This document shows positions 24,011-32,259 of a stretch of 41,581 nucleotides of DNA, piece by piece. Position 1 is the first letter of the stretch; each line of letters opens with the position of its first letter. Under the pieces are notes generated by a model. That model did not search any database. It was not told the DNA's origin and saw nothing but the letters and a program-made list of their open reading frames with translations. A program made the position numbers and the translations under genes. Source of the DNA: an uncultured Bacteroidales bacterium (lineage in GTDB: Bacteria > Bacteroidota > Bacteroidia > Bacteroidales > P3); contig ONIP01000033.1 of the NCBI GenBank assembly GCA_900317955.1, positions 1 to 41,581 on the forward strand, in the 5' to 3' direction.

Positions 24011-25057
24011 CTATAGCGGCATCTGCTGCGAAAGGCAGTGGAACGACCCAAGTCCCCACACAATATCGGTGCTGTCTATACCCACTATCTCCTTGTCGGG
24101 GAAGCAGGCCTCGAGCGTATACGCCGCCTCGTTGTCGGTCAGACAACGGTACGTGGGGAATATCACCTTGTTATTGGCAATATAGAAATTAGCATAACTG
24201 GCGGGCAGCCTCTGGTTGTCGTAAAACACCATGTCCGGCATTGGCAACTCCACCACTGTGGGCTGCTTGCCGTTGGCCAGACGGCATTGGTTCAGCACTT
24301 TCAAGTTATGCTGCAACGCCTCGTAATTCTCGTCCCACACATCCTCCTCCACAGCCGTAATAATCGTGTCCTCGGCTATAAAACGGCTCAAATCGTCAAC
24401 ATGTCCGTCGGTATCGTCGCCGGTAATGCCGTCGCCGAGCCATATAATATTCTCCACTCCGTAATAGCCTCTCAAATAGTCCTCTATCTGTGCTTGGCTC
24501 AAGTTCGGATTCCTGTTCGGATTCAGCAGGCACGACGTGGTTGTAAGCAGGTCGCCCACACCGTTCACGTCAATGCTGCCGCCCTCCATCACTATTCCCG
24601 GCTCAAACAGCTGCAAGTCGGGGTTCTGTTGCTTCAGGCAACGGTACACATGCACCGGTATCTGGGTGTCGAGTTCGTATGGATACTTGCCTCCCCAGGC
24701 GTTGTGGTTCCAATTCACAATAGCGCGCTTGGCGGGGTCAAGGCGGTTCAGCAAAAACGCCGGGCCATGGTCACGGCACCACGCATCGTTAGTCGGGAAC
24801 TGGTGGAAGAAAATCCGCTCCATATCGGTGCCTATCCTTCTCAGTTCCTCGGCCACATGGTCTTCCATCCGCTGGTCGTCAACATTAATATGCACCTCCT
24901 CGTCCTCCGCCAACGTTCTAACAAAGATATGGTACGACGGAAAAATCGTCTCAATCTTCCCGGGCCACGAATCCTCGTTATGCGGATAGCTGAGCCAGGT
25001 GCCCTTATGTTTCGCCCACTCCGCGGGCATGTAGTATCCTTCTTCTTTCGGTGTCAT
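24011..25057 (-). CDS. aguA: Agmatine deiminase
   Basis: Converts agmatine to N-carbamoylputrescine and ammonia, the first of two steps to putrescine. I start it at ATG 25057 (MTPKEEGYYMPAEWAKHKGT), which gives 348 residues and the start usual for the family; a TTG start at 25087 would overlap aguB. The guanidine-group fold is recognised by WLSYPHNEDSW, the DAWCRDHGP segment, the TDGHVDDLSRF catalytic stretch and the C-terminal cysteine C341 in FHCLSQQMP. It follows aguB by 22 nt, so the pair forms an operon in the order aguB-aguA. Confidence 0.95.
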   Translation of the reverse strand: MTPKEEGYYMPAEWAKHKGTWLSYPHNEDSWPGKIETIFPSYHIFVRTLAEDEEVHINVDDQRMEDHVAEELRRIGTDMERIFFHQFPTNDAWCRDHGPAFLLNRLDPAKRAIVNWNHNAWGGKYPYELDTQIPVHVYRCLKQQNPDLQLFEPGIVMEGGSIDVNGVGDLLTTTSCLLNPNRNPNLSQAQIEDYLRGYYGVENIIWLGDGITGDDTDGHVDDLSRFIAEDTIITAVEEDVWDENYEALQHNLKVLNQCRLANGKQPTVVELPMPDMVFYDNQRLPASYANFYIANNKVIFPTYRCLTDNEAAYTLEACFPDKEIVGIDSTDIVWGLGSFHCLSQQMPL

Positions 25058-25079
25058 AGTATATCTGTTAGTCAACTCA

Positions 25080-25943
25080 TTAGTCAATATATCTTTTCAG
25101 TATCGGGGCATACGAGTCTATGCGTCTGTCACGGTAATATGGCCAATGGCGGCGGTAGTGGTCGCTCTCTTCCAAATCGAGCTCTTCCACGTGCAACGCC
25201 TCCTCCAGATGCGGGGCCTGGTACAGCACCCGTCCAAAGGCATTGGTTATAAAACTGCCTCCCCAAAACTGCATGCCGCCTTCCAATCCTGTGCGGTTCA
25301 CACTTATCACCGGCACCCCGTTGGCCACTGCATGGCTCCGCTGTATGGTCTGCCATGCCTCGTACTGCTCGCGGTTGTCGTGCTCGTTCTGACGCACATC
25401 CCACCCTATGGCGGTCGGGAAGAAAAGCATCTCTGCTCCCATCAGGCTGGTGATACGCGCTGCCTCCGGATACCATTGGTCCCAGCATATCAGCACCCCG
25501 ATTGTGGCAAACTTCGTCTTGAACACCTTGTACCCCAAATCGCCGGGCGTGAAATAAAACTTCTCATAATATCCCGGGTCGTCGGGTATATGCATCTTGC
25601 GGTATTTCCCAAGATAACTCCCGTCGGCGTCAATCACTGCCGTGGTGTTATGGTACAGCCCCTCTGCCCTCTTCTCAAACAGCGAACACACCAGCACTAT
25701 CCCCAACTCCTTCGCCAACCCCATAAAATGCTGGCATGTAGGCCCCTCTGGTACTGCCTCGGCCAACTTGAAATTCTGGTACTTCTCTTCGTCGCAAAAA
25801 TAAAGCGATGCAAACAACTCCTGAAGGCACACTATCTGCACCCCTTCGGCGGCCAACTCTCGCACCTTTTCCGTATATCTGGCTATATTCTCCTCCTTGT
25901 CGGCGACACACGCCATTTGTGCTATACCTACTTTGACTTTCAT
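25080..25943 (-). CDS. aguB: N-carbamoylputrescine amidase
   Basis: Nitrilase-superfamily amidase that hydrolyses N-carbamoylputrescine to putrescine, CO2 and ammonia. The 287 residues have the complete Glu-Lys-Cys triad: E42 in CLQELFAS, K117 in KYRKMHIPDD and C153 in LICWDQWYPEAAR. The QNEHDNREQYEAWQTIQRSHA helix and the GGSFITNAFG stretch also match the family. Together with aguA it makes putrescine from agmatine. A strong promoter lies in front of it. Confidence 0.96.
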   Translation of the reverse strand: MKVKVGIAQMACVADKEENIARYTEKVRELAAEGVQIVCLQELFASLYFCDEEKYQNFKLAEAVPEGPTCQHFMGLAKELGIVLVCSLFEKRAEGLYHNTTAVIDADGSYLGKYRKMHIPDDPGYYEKFYFTPGDLGYKVFKTKFATIGVLICWDQWYPEAARITSLMGAEMLFFPTAIGWDVRQNEHDNREQYEAWQTIQRSHAVANGVPVISVNRTGLEGGMQFWGGSFITNAFGRVLYQAPHLEEALHVEELDLEESDHYRRHWPYYRDRRIDSYAPILKRYID

Positions 25944-25978
25944 TGAGATAAAAGTTTTTTTTGTTTATTTTCAATTTG

Positions 25979-26008
25979 CAAATATACACTTTTTTTTTCG
26001 ATTCTCAA
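25979..26008 (-). promoter_or_regulatory. Promoter of the aguB-aguA operon
   Basis: Minus-strand TATATTTG (25979-25986) with TTG at 26006-26008, exactly 19 nt between them, and 36 bp upstream of the aguB start codon. Confidence 0.88.
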
Positions 26009-26059
26009 TCCAACAACAAAATATTCTCCTTTTTTTCTCACATCATCCTTTCTCAAGCC

Positions 26060-26286
26060 TTGGGTGCCTCTCTTCACTATGTCTCTCCCACCACGGCCAA
26101 ACAATCCTTCACCCTCGGCGCACCCTCCTCTCCCGTCTCGCGCTCCCTCCGCGTCGCCTCCGCCCTCCTGTCCTTGGTCTCCACACCCCCCTAACCTTCA
26201 CCACCGCCAACCTCCCCGCAGGCACCTACTTCGTCACACGCTCCTCCCCTCAAGGCTCCTCAACACAAAAACTCACCATCGACTAA
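26060..26286 (+). pseudogene. Frameshifted remnant of a T9SS sorting domain
   Basis: In one plus frame the DNA encodes a stretch around SFTLGAPSSPVSRSL (about 26095-26145). In another frame it continues as LTFTTANLPAGTYFVTRSS and ends QGSSTQKLTID with a stop at 26284-26286. Together these are the strands of a T9SS sorting domain, with the hallmark LPAGTYFV..., broken by a frameshift near 26150-26190. No start codon or gene body is attached; about 270 bp of gene-poor, C-rich DNA remains. I call it a decayed T9SS cargo gene end. Confidence 0.7.
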
Positions 26287-26346
26287 CCTCACCCCCCTTC
26301 AATAACAACCCCGCAATGCGCTGCACTGCGGGGTCTCCTTTGCTTT

Positions 26347-27462
26347 TCATCGGCGAATCACTGCCGTAGTGCCCTGCGAATTCTGCAACGTGACAGTTGT
26401 CGAATGCGTCTTTCCATTGCGGTAATAGGTCACGTCGACCAAGTCACCGGGAGCGTGGCGACCCACTTCCTCCATCATTTCTGCAAAACTGTTCACCTCC
26501 ACTCCGGCCACCTTCAACAGTAAATCGCCCTGCTTCAAACCGGCTCTGTCGGCGGCGCAGTCAGGCACCACACGGGCCAGCAGCACCCCCTTCACCTCTT
26601 TCAACCCCATCTGCGCGGCCATGCTCGACGACATCTCAACCACATTCACACCCAAATAACCGCGCTGCACATGGCCGTAGCGTCTCAAATCGTCGGCCAC
26701 CTTCTGGGCCAGATTGACGGGAATGGCAAAGCTGTAACCCGTATAATAACCGTCGGCCGAAGCAATTGCCGTAACAATACCTATCAAGCGGGCGTTGGCA
26801 TCCACTAACGCGCCGCCTGAATTGCCGGGGTTCACAGCGGCATCGGTCTGAATAAACGACTCAATAGGGCTCTCCATGCCTCGAGTGTTCTCAATTATAC
26901 CCATATTGCGGGCTTTAGCACTGATTATACCCGCCGTCACTGTCGACGTAAGATTGAAAGGATTGCCTATAGCCAGCACAGGCTGTCCCACTCGCGCACT
27001 GTCGGAGTTACCCATGGGGATAGGCTTGAGCCCGTCCGCCTCAATCTTCAACAACGCCAAATCCGTCGCCGGGTCAGTACCTATCAACTGGGCAGGCAGC
27101 ACCCTTTTATCGTTCAAGGTCACCTGTATCTGTTCGGCATCCTGCACAACGTGGTTGTTAGTCAGAATATAGCCCTCGTCGCTGATGATAACACCCGAAC
27201 CGTAGGCACTGTACTCCTTGCGCTGCACACCCTGGTTAATAATGAAGCCGAAAAACGACTGATACAAAGGGGTAAGGCGGGTCTGCACGGTGCGTATATG
27301 CACAACTCCGTCAATCGTTAAAGCCGCCACATCGCTGAAATCGGCATAGCGTACCCCCTGTGTGGGCATCGTTACCACTCGGTTCATCTCTTCATTCTGC
27401 TGCGTCTGCCCCGACTGGCACCCAATCAGAGCCATTGTCAATACGAAAACCAACTTTTTCAT
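26347..27462 (-). CDS. HtrA/DegQ-type serine protease lipoprotein
   Basis: Predicted cell-envelope protease and chaperone of the HtrA family for damaged proteins. The 371 residues start with a lipoprotein signal peptide (lipobox ALIGC, C15). The trypsin-like domain carries the complete triad: H104 in TNNHVV, D134 in ATDLALL and S215 in NPGNSGGAL. One PDZ domain covers about 265-360 (RGYLGVNVVEM to DLLLKVAGVEVNSF). Many Bacteroidota HtrA proteins have two PDZ domains and no lipid anchor, so a membrane-tethered single-PDZ form is notable. It ends in a short Thr-rich strand. Confidence 0.93.
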   Translation of the reverse strand: MKKLVFVLTMALIGCQSGQTQQNEEMNRVVTMPTQGVRYADFSDVAALTIDGVVHIRTVQTRLTPLYQSFFGFIINQGVQRKEYSAYGSGVIISDEGYILTNNHVVQDAEQIQVTLNDKRVLPAQLIGTDPATDLALLKIEADGLKPIPMGNSDSARVGQPVLAIGNPFNLTSTVTAGIISAKARNMGIIENTRGMESPIESFIQTDAAVNPGNSGGALVDANARLIGIVTAIASADGYYTGYSFAIPVNLAQKVADDLRRYGHVQRGYLGVNVVEMSSSMAAQMGLKEVKGVLLARVVPDCAADRAGLKQGDLLLKVAGVEVNSFAEMMEEVGRHAPGDLVDVTYYRNGKTHSTTVTLQNSQGTTAVIRR

Positions 27463-27577
27463 AATGTTTGATATTTAGTTATTTGTTAGTTAAAAATCAT
27501 TGTCTTCACAACAATACACTCGCTCCAAAGCACTCACGTCACAATTCAAAAAAGAAAACAAAAAACGCCAATAATTA

Positions 27578-27606
27578 TTGTATGTTTAATAATTTTTGTA
27601 TTTTTG
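27578..27606 (+). promoter_or_regulatory. Promoter of the glycosyltransferase gene
   Basis: TATTTTTG at 27599-27606 with TTG at 27578-27580, 18 nt apart, on the plus strand. The start codon I prefer, at 27725, leaves a leader of about 115 nt. Confidence 0.7.
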
Positions 27607-27724
27607 CAATCTTGTATACATACTCCATGCCTCCCCATGCTGCCACCCTATCCCCCACTGCCACACCATACTAACCCTTCACCTTGCAAACAATACAATT
27701 AATATACACATCATCACTGATACC

Positions 27725-28870
27725 ATGCACATCGTCATCATAGGCACAGCCCATCCCTACCGCGGCGGACTCGCCGCCTTCAACGAGCGTCTCGCCGCCC
27801 AATTCCGCGACGAAGGCCACCAGGTGGAAATGTACACCTTCACCCTCCAGTACCCCTCCTTCCTCTTCCCGGGCAAGACCCAGTATACCGACGCCCCCGC
27901 GCCCGCAAACCTCAATATAAAACGGCGCATCAACTCCTGCAACCCGTTCAACTGGATTTCCGTGGGCCGTGAAATCAGGAAAAAGAAACCCGACCTTGTC
28001 GTCTTTGCCTATTGGATGTCATTCATGGCTCCATGCTTCGGCACCATAGCGCGACACATTCGCCGCGACAAGGAGATACGCTGCATTGCCCTCGTCCACA
28101 ACATGCTGCCGCACGACCACAAGGCCATCGACCGCTACCTTCCCTTCTACTTTGTCAAAGCCATGCACGGTTTCACCACCCTCTCCGAAGCCGTCATCGC
28201 CGACATCAACCACTTCGACCGCCACAACAAACCCAAGACCTGGGCACCTCACCCCATCTACGACCACTATGGCAAGCCCGTAGACAAAGCCCAAGCCCGC
28301 CATGAACTCGGCCTCGACCCCAACGGCAAATACGTCCTCTTCTTCGGATTCATTCGCGACTATAAAGGCCTCGACCTCCTTATCGACGCCTTTGGCGACC
28401 CCAAGCTGCAAGACCTCGGAGTCAAACTGATCGTGGCCGGAGAATTCTACGGCAACCCCCAACCCTACCTCGACCGCATTCGTTCGCTCGACATAACCGA
28501 CATCGTCGTTCTCCACAACGACTACATCCCCGACTCGCGCGTCAACCTCTACTTCGGCGCTGCCGACATCGTGGCACAGCCCTACAAAAACGCAACCCAG
28601 AGCGGCGTGACCCAGATAGCCTTCCATTTCGAGAAACCCATGCTCGTCACCAACGTCGGCGGCCTGGCCGAAATAGTCCCCGACGGCAAGATAGGCTATG
28701 TTGTGCCTCCCGACGCACAAGCCATCACCGACGCCCTTTACAATTATTACAAGCAACAAAAAGAGGAAGAATTCACAGCCGCCCTCAAACAAGAAAAGCT
28801 GAAATACACCTGGAACCGCATGACCCAGGCCATCCTCCAGGCCTACCACTCCACCCAACCCAGCAAATAG
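27725..28870 (+). CDS. GT4-type glycosyltransferase
   Basis: Predicted cytoplasmic, GT-B fold glycosyltransferase moving a sugar from a nucleotide or lipid donor to a surface polysaccharide or glycoconjugate. The start at ATG 27725 gives 381 residues beginning MHIVIIGTAHPYRGGLAAFNE, the glycine-rich N-terminal motif; upstream in-frame codons give only low-complexity sequence. The C-terminal domain has the VLFFGFIRDYKGLDLLIDA donor-domain strand and the EX7E-like region around TQSGVTQIAFHFEKP, followed by NVGGLAEIVPDG. It stands alone, so its pathway is unknown. Confidence 0.9.
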   Translation: MHIVIIGTAHPYRGGLAAFNERLAAQFRDEGHQVEMYTFTLQYPSFLFPGKTQYTDAPAPANLNIKRRINSCNPFNWISVGREIRKKKPDLVVFAYWMSFMAPCFGTIARHIRRDKEIRCIALVHNMLPHDHKAIDRYLPFYFVKAMHGFTTLSEAVIADINHFDRHNKPKTWAPHPIYDHYGKPVDKAQARHELGLDPNGKYVLFFGFIRDYKGLDLLIDAFGDPKLQDLGVKLIVAGEFYGNPQPYLDRIRSLDITDIVVLHNDYIPDSRVNLYFGAADIVAQPYKNATQSGVTQIAFHFEKPMLVTNVGGLAEIVPDGKIGYVVPPDAQAITDALYNYYKQQKEEEFTAALKQEKLKYTWNRMTQAILQAYHSTQPSK

Positions 28871-29008
28871 CACCAGTAGCAATACACATGCCCTACACCT
28901 GTTCCACTTTTGACTTACACCTAAAAAGTTTAGAACGAAAGTGGGAGAATTGTAATATGAATGGCAGATGACATGGGCTGGGACGCAGCCATACAAGAGT
29001 GAGTAAAG

Positions 29009-29047
29009 AAACAGACACCAAAAGTATGCGACTTTTGGTGTCTGTTT
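29009..29047. terminator. Terminator between the glycosyltransferase and the Spy-like gene
   Basis: A perfect 17-bp stem (29009-29025 with 29031-29047) with a 5-nt loop (atgcg), followed on the plus strand by tattttat and on the minus strand by ttcttt. It can stop transcription from both convergent genes. Confidence 0.9.
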
Positions 29048-29072
29048 TATTTTATGACAACTTGCCGGTTTA

Positions 29073-29537
29073 CTATTTCTTTACCCGCTTGGGGGTTCCG
29101 GGGCGCTCGGGTCCGGTGTGTTTCTTGCGGTCGGCTTTGAGACGGTCGCGGAATTCGGCGAGCTGCTCGGGGGAAAGCACTTTGTCTATCTCCTGACGTG
29201 TGCGGTACATTGCCTTGGTCATCTCGGCCTGAAGGGCGGCTTCGCGGTCGATGAGGGGGAAGAGTTTGTCGGACTGGTCGCCGTCCTGGTTCATCAGTTT
29301 GCGGATGTTGTTGCGGACCGACTCAAGTTCTTTCTGGATTTTCTCGGTTTGTTTCTTGCTGTCCTGGGCGATGGTTTCGAGTTTTTTCTTCTGCACGGCA
29401 GAGAGATTGGAGACCATTTCCTCCACTTTAGGAGGCTCGGGACGCTTGTGGTGCCTATGGTTGCCACCGGCAGGGGTTTGAGCCATGAGGGTCAGCCCAA
29501 GGGCTAAGGCAACGATGAGTGTGAGTGTTTTTTTCAT
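29073..29537 (-). CDS. Spy/CpxP-like periplasmic protein
   Basis: A 154-residue periplasmic protein with signal peptide MKKTLTLIVALALGLTLMAQ. The rest is almost all helix and charge, with two LTxxQ-type motifs, LSAVQ (45-49) and LSPEQ (121-125), as in Spy/CpxP/CnrX-like proteins that act as chaperones or as metal or stress sensors. A His-rich stretch (GGNHRHHKRP) follows the signal peptide. It is the third gene after an ECF sigma factor and a one-pass membrane protein, an arrangement that suggests it helps control that sigma factor. Confidence 0.8.
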   Translation of the reverse strand: MKKTLTLIVALALGLTLMAQTPAGGNHRHHKRPEPPKVEEMVSNLSAVQKKKLETIAQDSKKQTEKIQKELESVRNNIRKLMNQDGDQSDKLFPLIDREAALQAEMTKAMYRTRQEIDKVLSPEQLAEFRDRLKADRKKHTGPERPGTPKRVKK

Positions 29538-29563
29538 GTTATGATGTATTGGGTTATGTTTTA

Positions 29564-29926
29564 TTATTGATAGAGATATTCGTCTACTATCGATTCGTGG
29601 TAGAGGGAGGAAGAGCCATAGTCGGCTTGATAGTTGTAGACCGAGGCGATGACGTCGCTGATTTGGGCTTCGTTGTAGGAGCGGGTGTAGAGGTTGACCA
29701 CATTGATGGCGACGGCGATAACGGCACAGGCGGCAACGGCGACGGCAATGCGGCGGAAGGTGTTCTTATATGGATTGGCGGTAGTTTGGCGATAGTCGCT
29801 GACAAGGAGGGGTGTTTTGCGTACTTTGTCCATGACGGCATCGACTACATCTATGTCGTTGGGGTAACGGAGTGCGCGCAGTTGTTGCAGCAGGTCGTCG
29901 TCAGGGGTTTGGGTTGTTTCTTTCAC
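29564..29926 (-). CDS. Hypothetical one-pass membrane protein, possible anti-sigma factor
   Basis: A 120-residue protein with a cytoplasmic N-terminal part (about 1-58), one membrane helix (about 59-78, RIAVAVAACAVIAVAINVVN) and a short Tyr-rich periplasmic end. I recognise no named family. The position between an ECF sigma factor and a Spy-like protein, and the topology of a cytoplasmic acidic helix plus one membrane helix, are what is expected of an anti-sigma factor. This is inference from context only. Confidence 0.55.
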   Translation of the reverse strand: MKETTQTPDDDLLQQLRALRYPNDIDVVDAVMDKVRKTPLLVSDYRQTTANPYKNTFRRIAVAVAACAVIAVAINVVNLYTRSYNEAQISDVIASVYNYQADYGSSSLYHESIVDEYLYQ

Positions 29927-29986
29927 GTTGGGTTTTATATTTGATATGTTGTGTTGTCGGTTGGTAGTGCGGAGCGGGCAAGTGGG

Positions 29987-30520
29987 TCAAGGCTTGAGCA
30001 TTTTTTTGAGGTTTTTGCGGGCTCGGAAGATAAGGGCTTCCACTTTAGCGGTAGTGCATTGCATCACTTCGGCAATGTCGTTGTAGGAGAAGTCGTTGTA
30101 AGTATACAGAACAAGGGCTGTGCGTTGTTCGGGATGGAGTTTGCCGATGGCTAAGCGCAGTTGGCGAAGTTGCTCGTCGCGTATGATGGACTGCTCGACA
30201 TTGGGCTGTTCGCTGGGTCGGTCGGGCAAGGGGTTGTCGTCGGTGGGGACGATGACGCGCTTGCGGTATTTGAGTTCTTTGCAGACGACGTTGACGGTGA
30301 TGCGGTAAATGAAGGTACTCAGTTTCGACTTGAACTGGAATCGGGGCAGGGCGGTGTAGAGTTCAACAAAGACCTGCTGGGTCATCTCGGGGATGTCGAT
30401 GGTGGGGCCTCCCATTTTGAAACAGAGGTCTGCGACGATGGTCTGGTAAGTTTTCACTATTTCAGCATAGCGGTTGACGTTGCCGGACAGTATATCACGG
30501 ATTACCTCTTCTTCGTCCAT
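29987..30520 (-). CDS. ECF-type RNA polymerase sigma factor
   Basis: Group IV (extracytoplasmic function) sigma factor that redirects RNA polymerase to a stress or envelope regulon. The 177 residues contain region 2 (from YAEIVKTYQTIVADLC, with the PEMTQQVFVELYTALPRF -10 recognition part) and region 4 (LHPEQRTALVLYTYNDFSYN followed by DIAEVMQCTTAKVEALIFRA, the -35 helix-turn-helix). There is no sigma-70 region 1 or 3. It leads the three-gene unit with the one-pass membrane protein and the Spy-like protein. Confidence 0.93.
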   Translation of the reverse strand: MDEEEVIRDILSGNVNRYAEIVKTYQTIVADLCFKMGGPTIDIPEMTQQVFVELYTALPRFQFKSKLSTFIYRITVNVVCKELKYRKRVIVPTDDNPLPDRPSEQPNVEQSIIRDEQLRQLRLAIGKLHPEQRTALVLYTYNDFSYNDIAEVMQCTTAKVEALIFRARKNLKKMLKP

Positions 30521-30622
30521 AGTCGAATCTGTTATTAAGTATTGGTTGGATTGTTTTTATTGCAATGGGGAATAATTTTTTTTTCAGGGTTGGTGGCCTG
30601 AAGGTGATGATGCGGGGCGGCA

Positions 30623-31000
30623 TTATTTGTATTTGAACTCTTCTATGTCGCGCCGCTCGCGCTTGGTGGGACGGCCGGAGCCGCGGTCACGTTTTTCGAA
30701 AGCATACTGACGCACCAGTTGGATGCGTTCATATTCTTCCTGAGGGGTGAGGTCGGTCATGAAGTTTTCCACAAGCTTGGCCCCTACCCTGTTGCCGAGG
30801 GGCTGACGCACCTGGATGACTCGGTGGAGCTGCTCGATGGAGACTTCGTAGATTTCGCCTGCCTTGATTTCGTGCGAGGGCTTGAGGGGTTGGCCGTTCA
30901 TGCGGACGTGGCCGCAGCGGCAGGCATCAGTAGCAAGGCTGCGCGTCTTGTAGAGACGCACAGCCCAGAGATATTTGTCTATACGGATGGGTTCGTCCAT
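30623..31000 (-). CDS. hslR: S4-domain RNA-binding protein, Hsp15-like
   Basis: Small cytoplasmic RNA-binding protein of the HslR/Hsp15 family, which in E. coli binds free 50S subunits carrying nascent chains and helps recycle them after heat shock. The 125 residues consist of an N-terminal S4 domain (about 5-62, IRIDKYLWAVRLYKTRSLAT and VRMNGQPLKPSHEIKAG) and a basic tail rich in Arg/Lys (EKRDRGSGRPTKRERRDIEE). It follows the TonB gene by 3 nt, so it is co-transcribed with the transport genes. Confidence 0.92.
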   Translation of the reverse strand: MDEPIRIDKYLWAVRLYKTRSLATDACRCGHVRMNGQPLKPSHEIKAGEIYEVSIEQLHRVIQVRQPLGNRVGAKLVENFMTDLTPQEEYERIQLVRQYAFEKRDRGSGRPTKRERRDIEEFKYK

Positions 31001-31003
31001 GGC

Positions 31004-31780
31004 TTAGTTGTTGCGGAAGACGTATGTGATGGTTCCTGTCTGCACCTCGGGGGCGTCGTCCTTCGGGCTGAATTTGGCTTTCATGGCAGCCGACTTGGCT
31101 AAACGGACGAGACCGGCATCGGTAAGGGTGGAGCCTTTTTCGGGTGCGGAGGTCTGGGTGACGTTGCCTGCACGGTCGACCCAAATCTTTACTACCACTT
31201 TGCCTTCTTTGTTGGTGCTGGTTTGAGGCGAGGGGAGCGCACGGGCGCTGCGGCCGGTAAGGCTGAAACCTGCGCCGCCTTTGCCGGGAGCACCGTCGTA
31301 GCGGTTGGAGTTGGGGTCGCCGCCTTCCTTGCCCATGTTGCCGCTGCCATAGGTGTTGCCCTGGCTGCCGCTGTTGGCGTTATTGTTCCGGTTGCCGCGG
31401 TTGCCGTTGAAGAGGGCGTTTTTGTTGATTTCAGGCTCTTTCGGGGGCTCGGGTTTGGTAGTGGTGGGAGTTTGGTTGTCGGTCTTGGCAGTGGAGGGCT
31501 TGTCGGAGGTGTTGATGGGAGTGGTGGACTCGGTGCTCTGCGTGGAGACATTCTCGGTGGCGGAGCGGGGACGCGGGGCACTGCTGGCCTCGGAGGGCTC
31601 GGGCATGGGGTTGTTGCCCAAGCCGAAGTCGCTGTTGCCAAGATTCACCTCTACACCTTCTTCGGGAATGGGCGGGTCGGGCGGGTCGTAGCCGAAAGAG
31701 AGGCAGACGATAAGTGCCAAAGCCATGCAGAGCGCGGTGATGACGCCCGAGATGGTTTTATTTTTCTCTTCTTGGTTCAT
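31004..31780 (-). CDS. TonB-like energy transducer
   Basis: Membrane-anchored periplasmic protein that couples the ExbB-ExbD proton channel to outer-membrane receptors. The 258 residues start with one membrane helix (about 11-32). A long Pro/Ser/Thr/Asn/Gly-rich region follows (about 35-185, including PPKEPEINKNALF and GGDPNSNRYDGAPGKGG). The C-terminal TonB-type domain is about 190-258 (KVVVKIWVDRAGNVTQTSAP to ITYVFRNN). The C-terminal part is atypical but fits the TonB/TolA group. exbD and exbB follow in order on the same strand upstream. Confidence 0.85.
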   Translation of the reverse strand: MNQEEKNKTISGVITALCMALALIVCLSFGYDPPDPPIPEEGVEVNLGNSDFGLGNNPMPEPSEASSAPRPRSATENVSTQSTESTTPINTSDKPSTAKTDNQTPTTTKPEPPKEPEINKNALFNGNRGNRNNNANSGSQGNTYGSGNMGKEGGDPNSNRYDGAPGKGGAGFSLTGRSARALPSPQTSTNKEGKVVVKIWVDRAGNVTQTSAPEKGSTLTDAGLVRLAKSAAMKAKFSPKDDAPEVQTGTITYVFRNN

Positions 31781-31819
31781 TGGTGATGGTGTTTAGCGTA
31801 TTGTTAGGTATGAGCCACT

Positions 31820-32233
31820 TCACTTCTTGGGCGAGGTGGCGAGAATGACCTTATGCTTGGAGTTGGTTTGTTCGTTGATGGCATTGACGGCGTCGATGAC
31901 ATTGACGACATACTGCACAGGCACGGTCTTGTCGGAGCGCAGTACCACACAGGCGTCGCTGACACCGGGTTCGATGCCGGAAGCGATGAGTGGCTGCAGA
32001 CCTTCGAGGTCGGTGGGTGTGTTGCCTACCTGGAAGTTGTAGTTCTCGTCAATATAGACGGTTACGTTCTGCTTGGCCATGGTTTTGCTGCCGCTCTCGG
32101 GAAGGAGGAGCTTGACAGCGTTGGGGCTGATGAGCGTTGAGGTCATCATGAAGAAGACCAACAGCAGGAACACCAGGTCGGACATGGTGGAGTTGTTGTT
32201 CTCGATGCTGAGTTTATTTCTTGTCTCAATCAT
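31820..32233 (-). CDS. exbD: ExbD/TolR biopolymer transport protein
   Basis: Inner-membrane partner of the ExbB-like channel. The 137 residues have a short cytoplasmic start, one membrane helix (about 18-36) with the essential aspartate at D19 (MSDLVFLLLVFFMMTS), and a periplasmic domain ending in a basic tail. It lies between the TonB-like and ExbB-like genes in a contiguous run, consistent with one energy-transducing complex. Confidence 0.92.
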   Translation of the reverse strand: MIETRNKLSIENNNSTMSDLVFLLLVFFMMTSTLISPNAVKLLLPESGSKTMAKQNVTVYIDENYNFQVGNTPTDLEGLQPLIASGIEPGVSDACVVLRSDKTVPVQYVVNVIDAVNAINEQTNSKHKVILATSPKK

Positions 32234-32259
32234 AACGGCTGCTGTTTAAAGGGACGTGA

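Noticed and set aside
25085..25087. TTG as aguA start overlapping aguB
   Set aside because: The ATG at 25057 gives the start normal for agmatine deiminases and a clean 22-nt gap.
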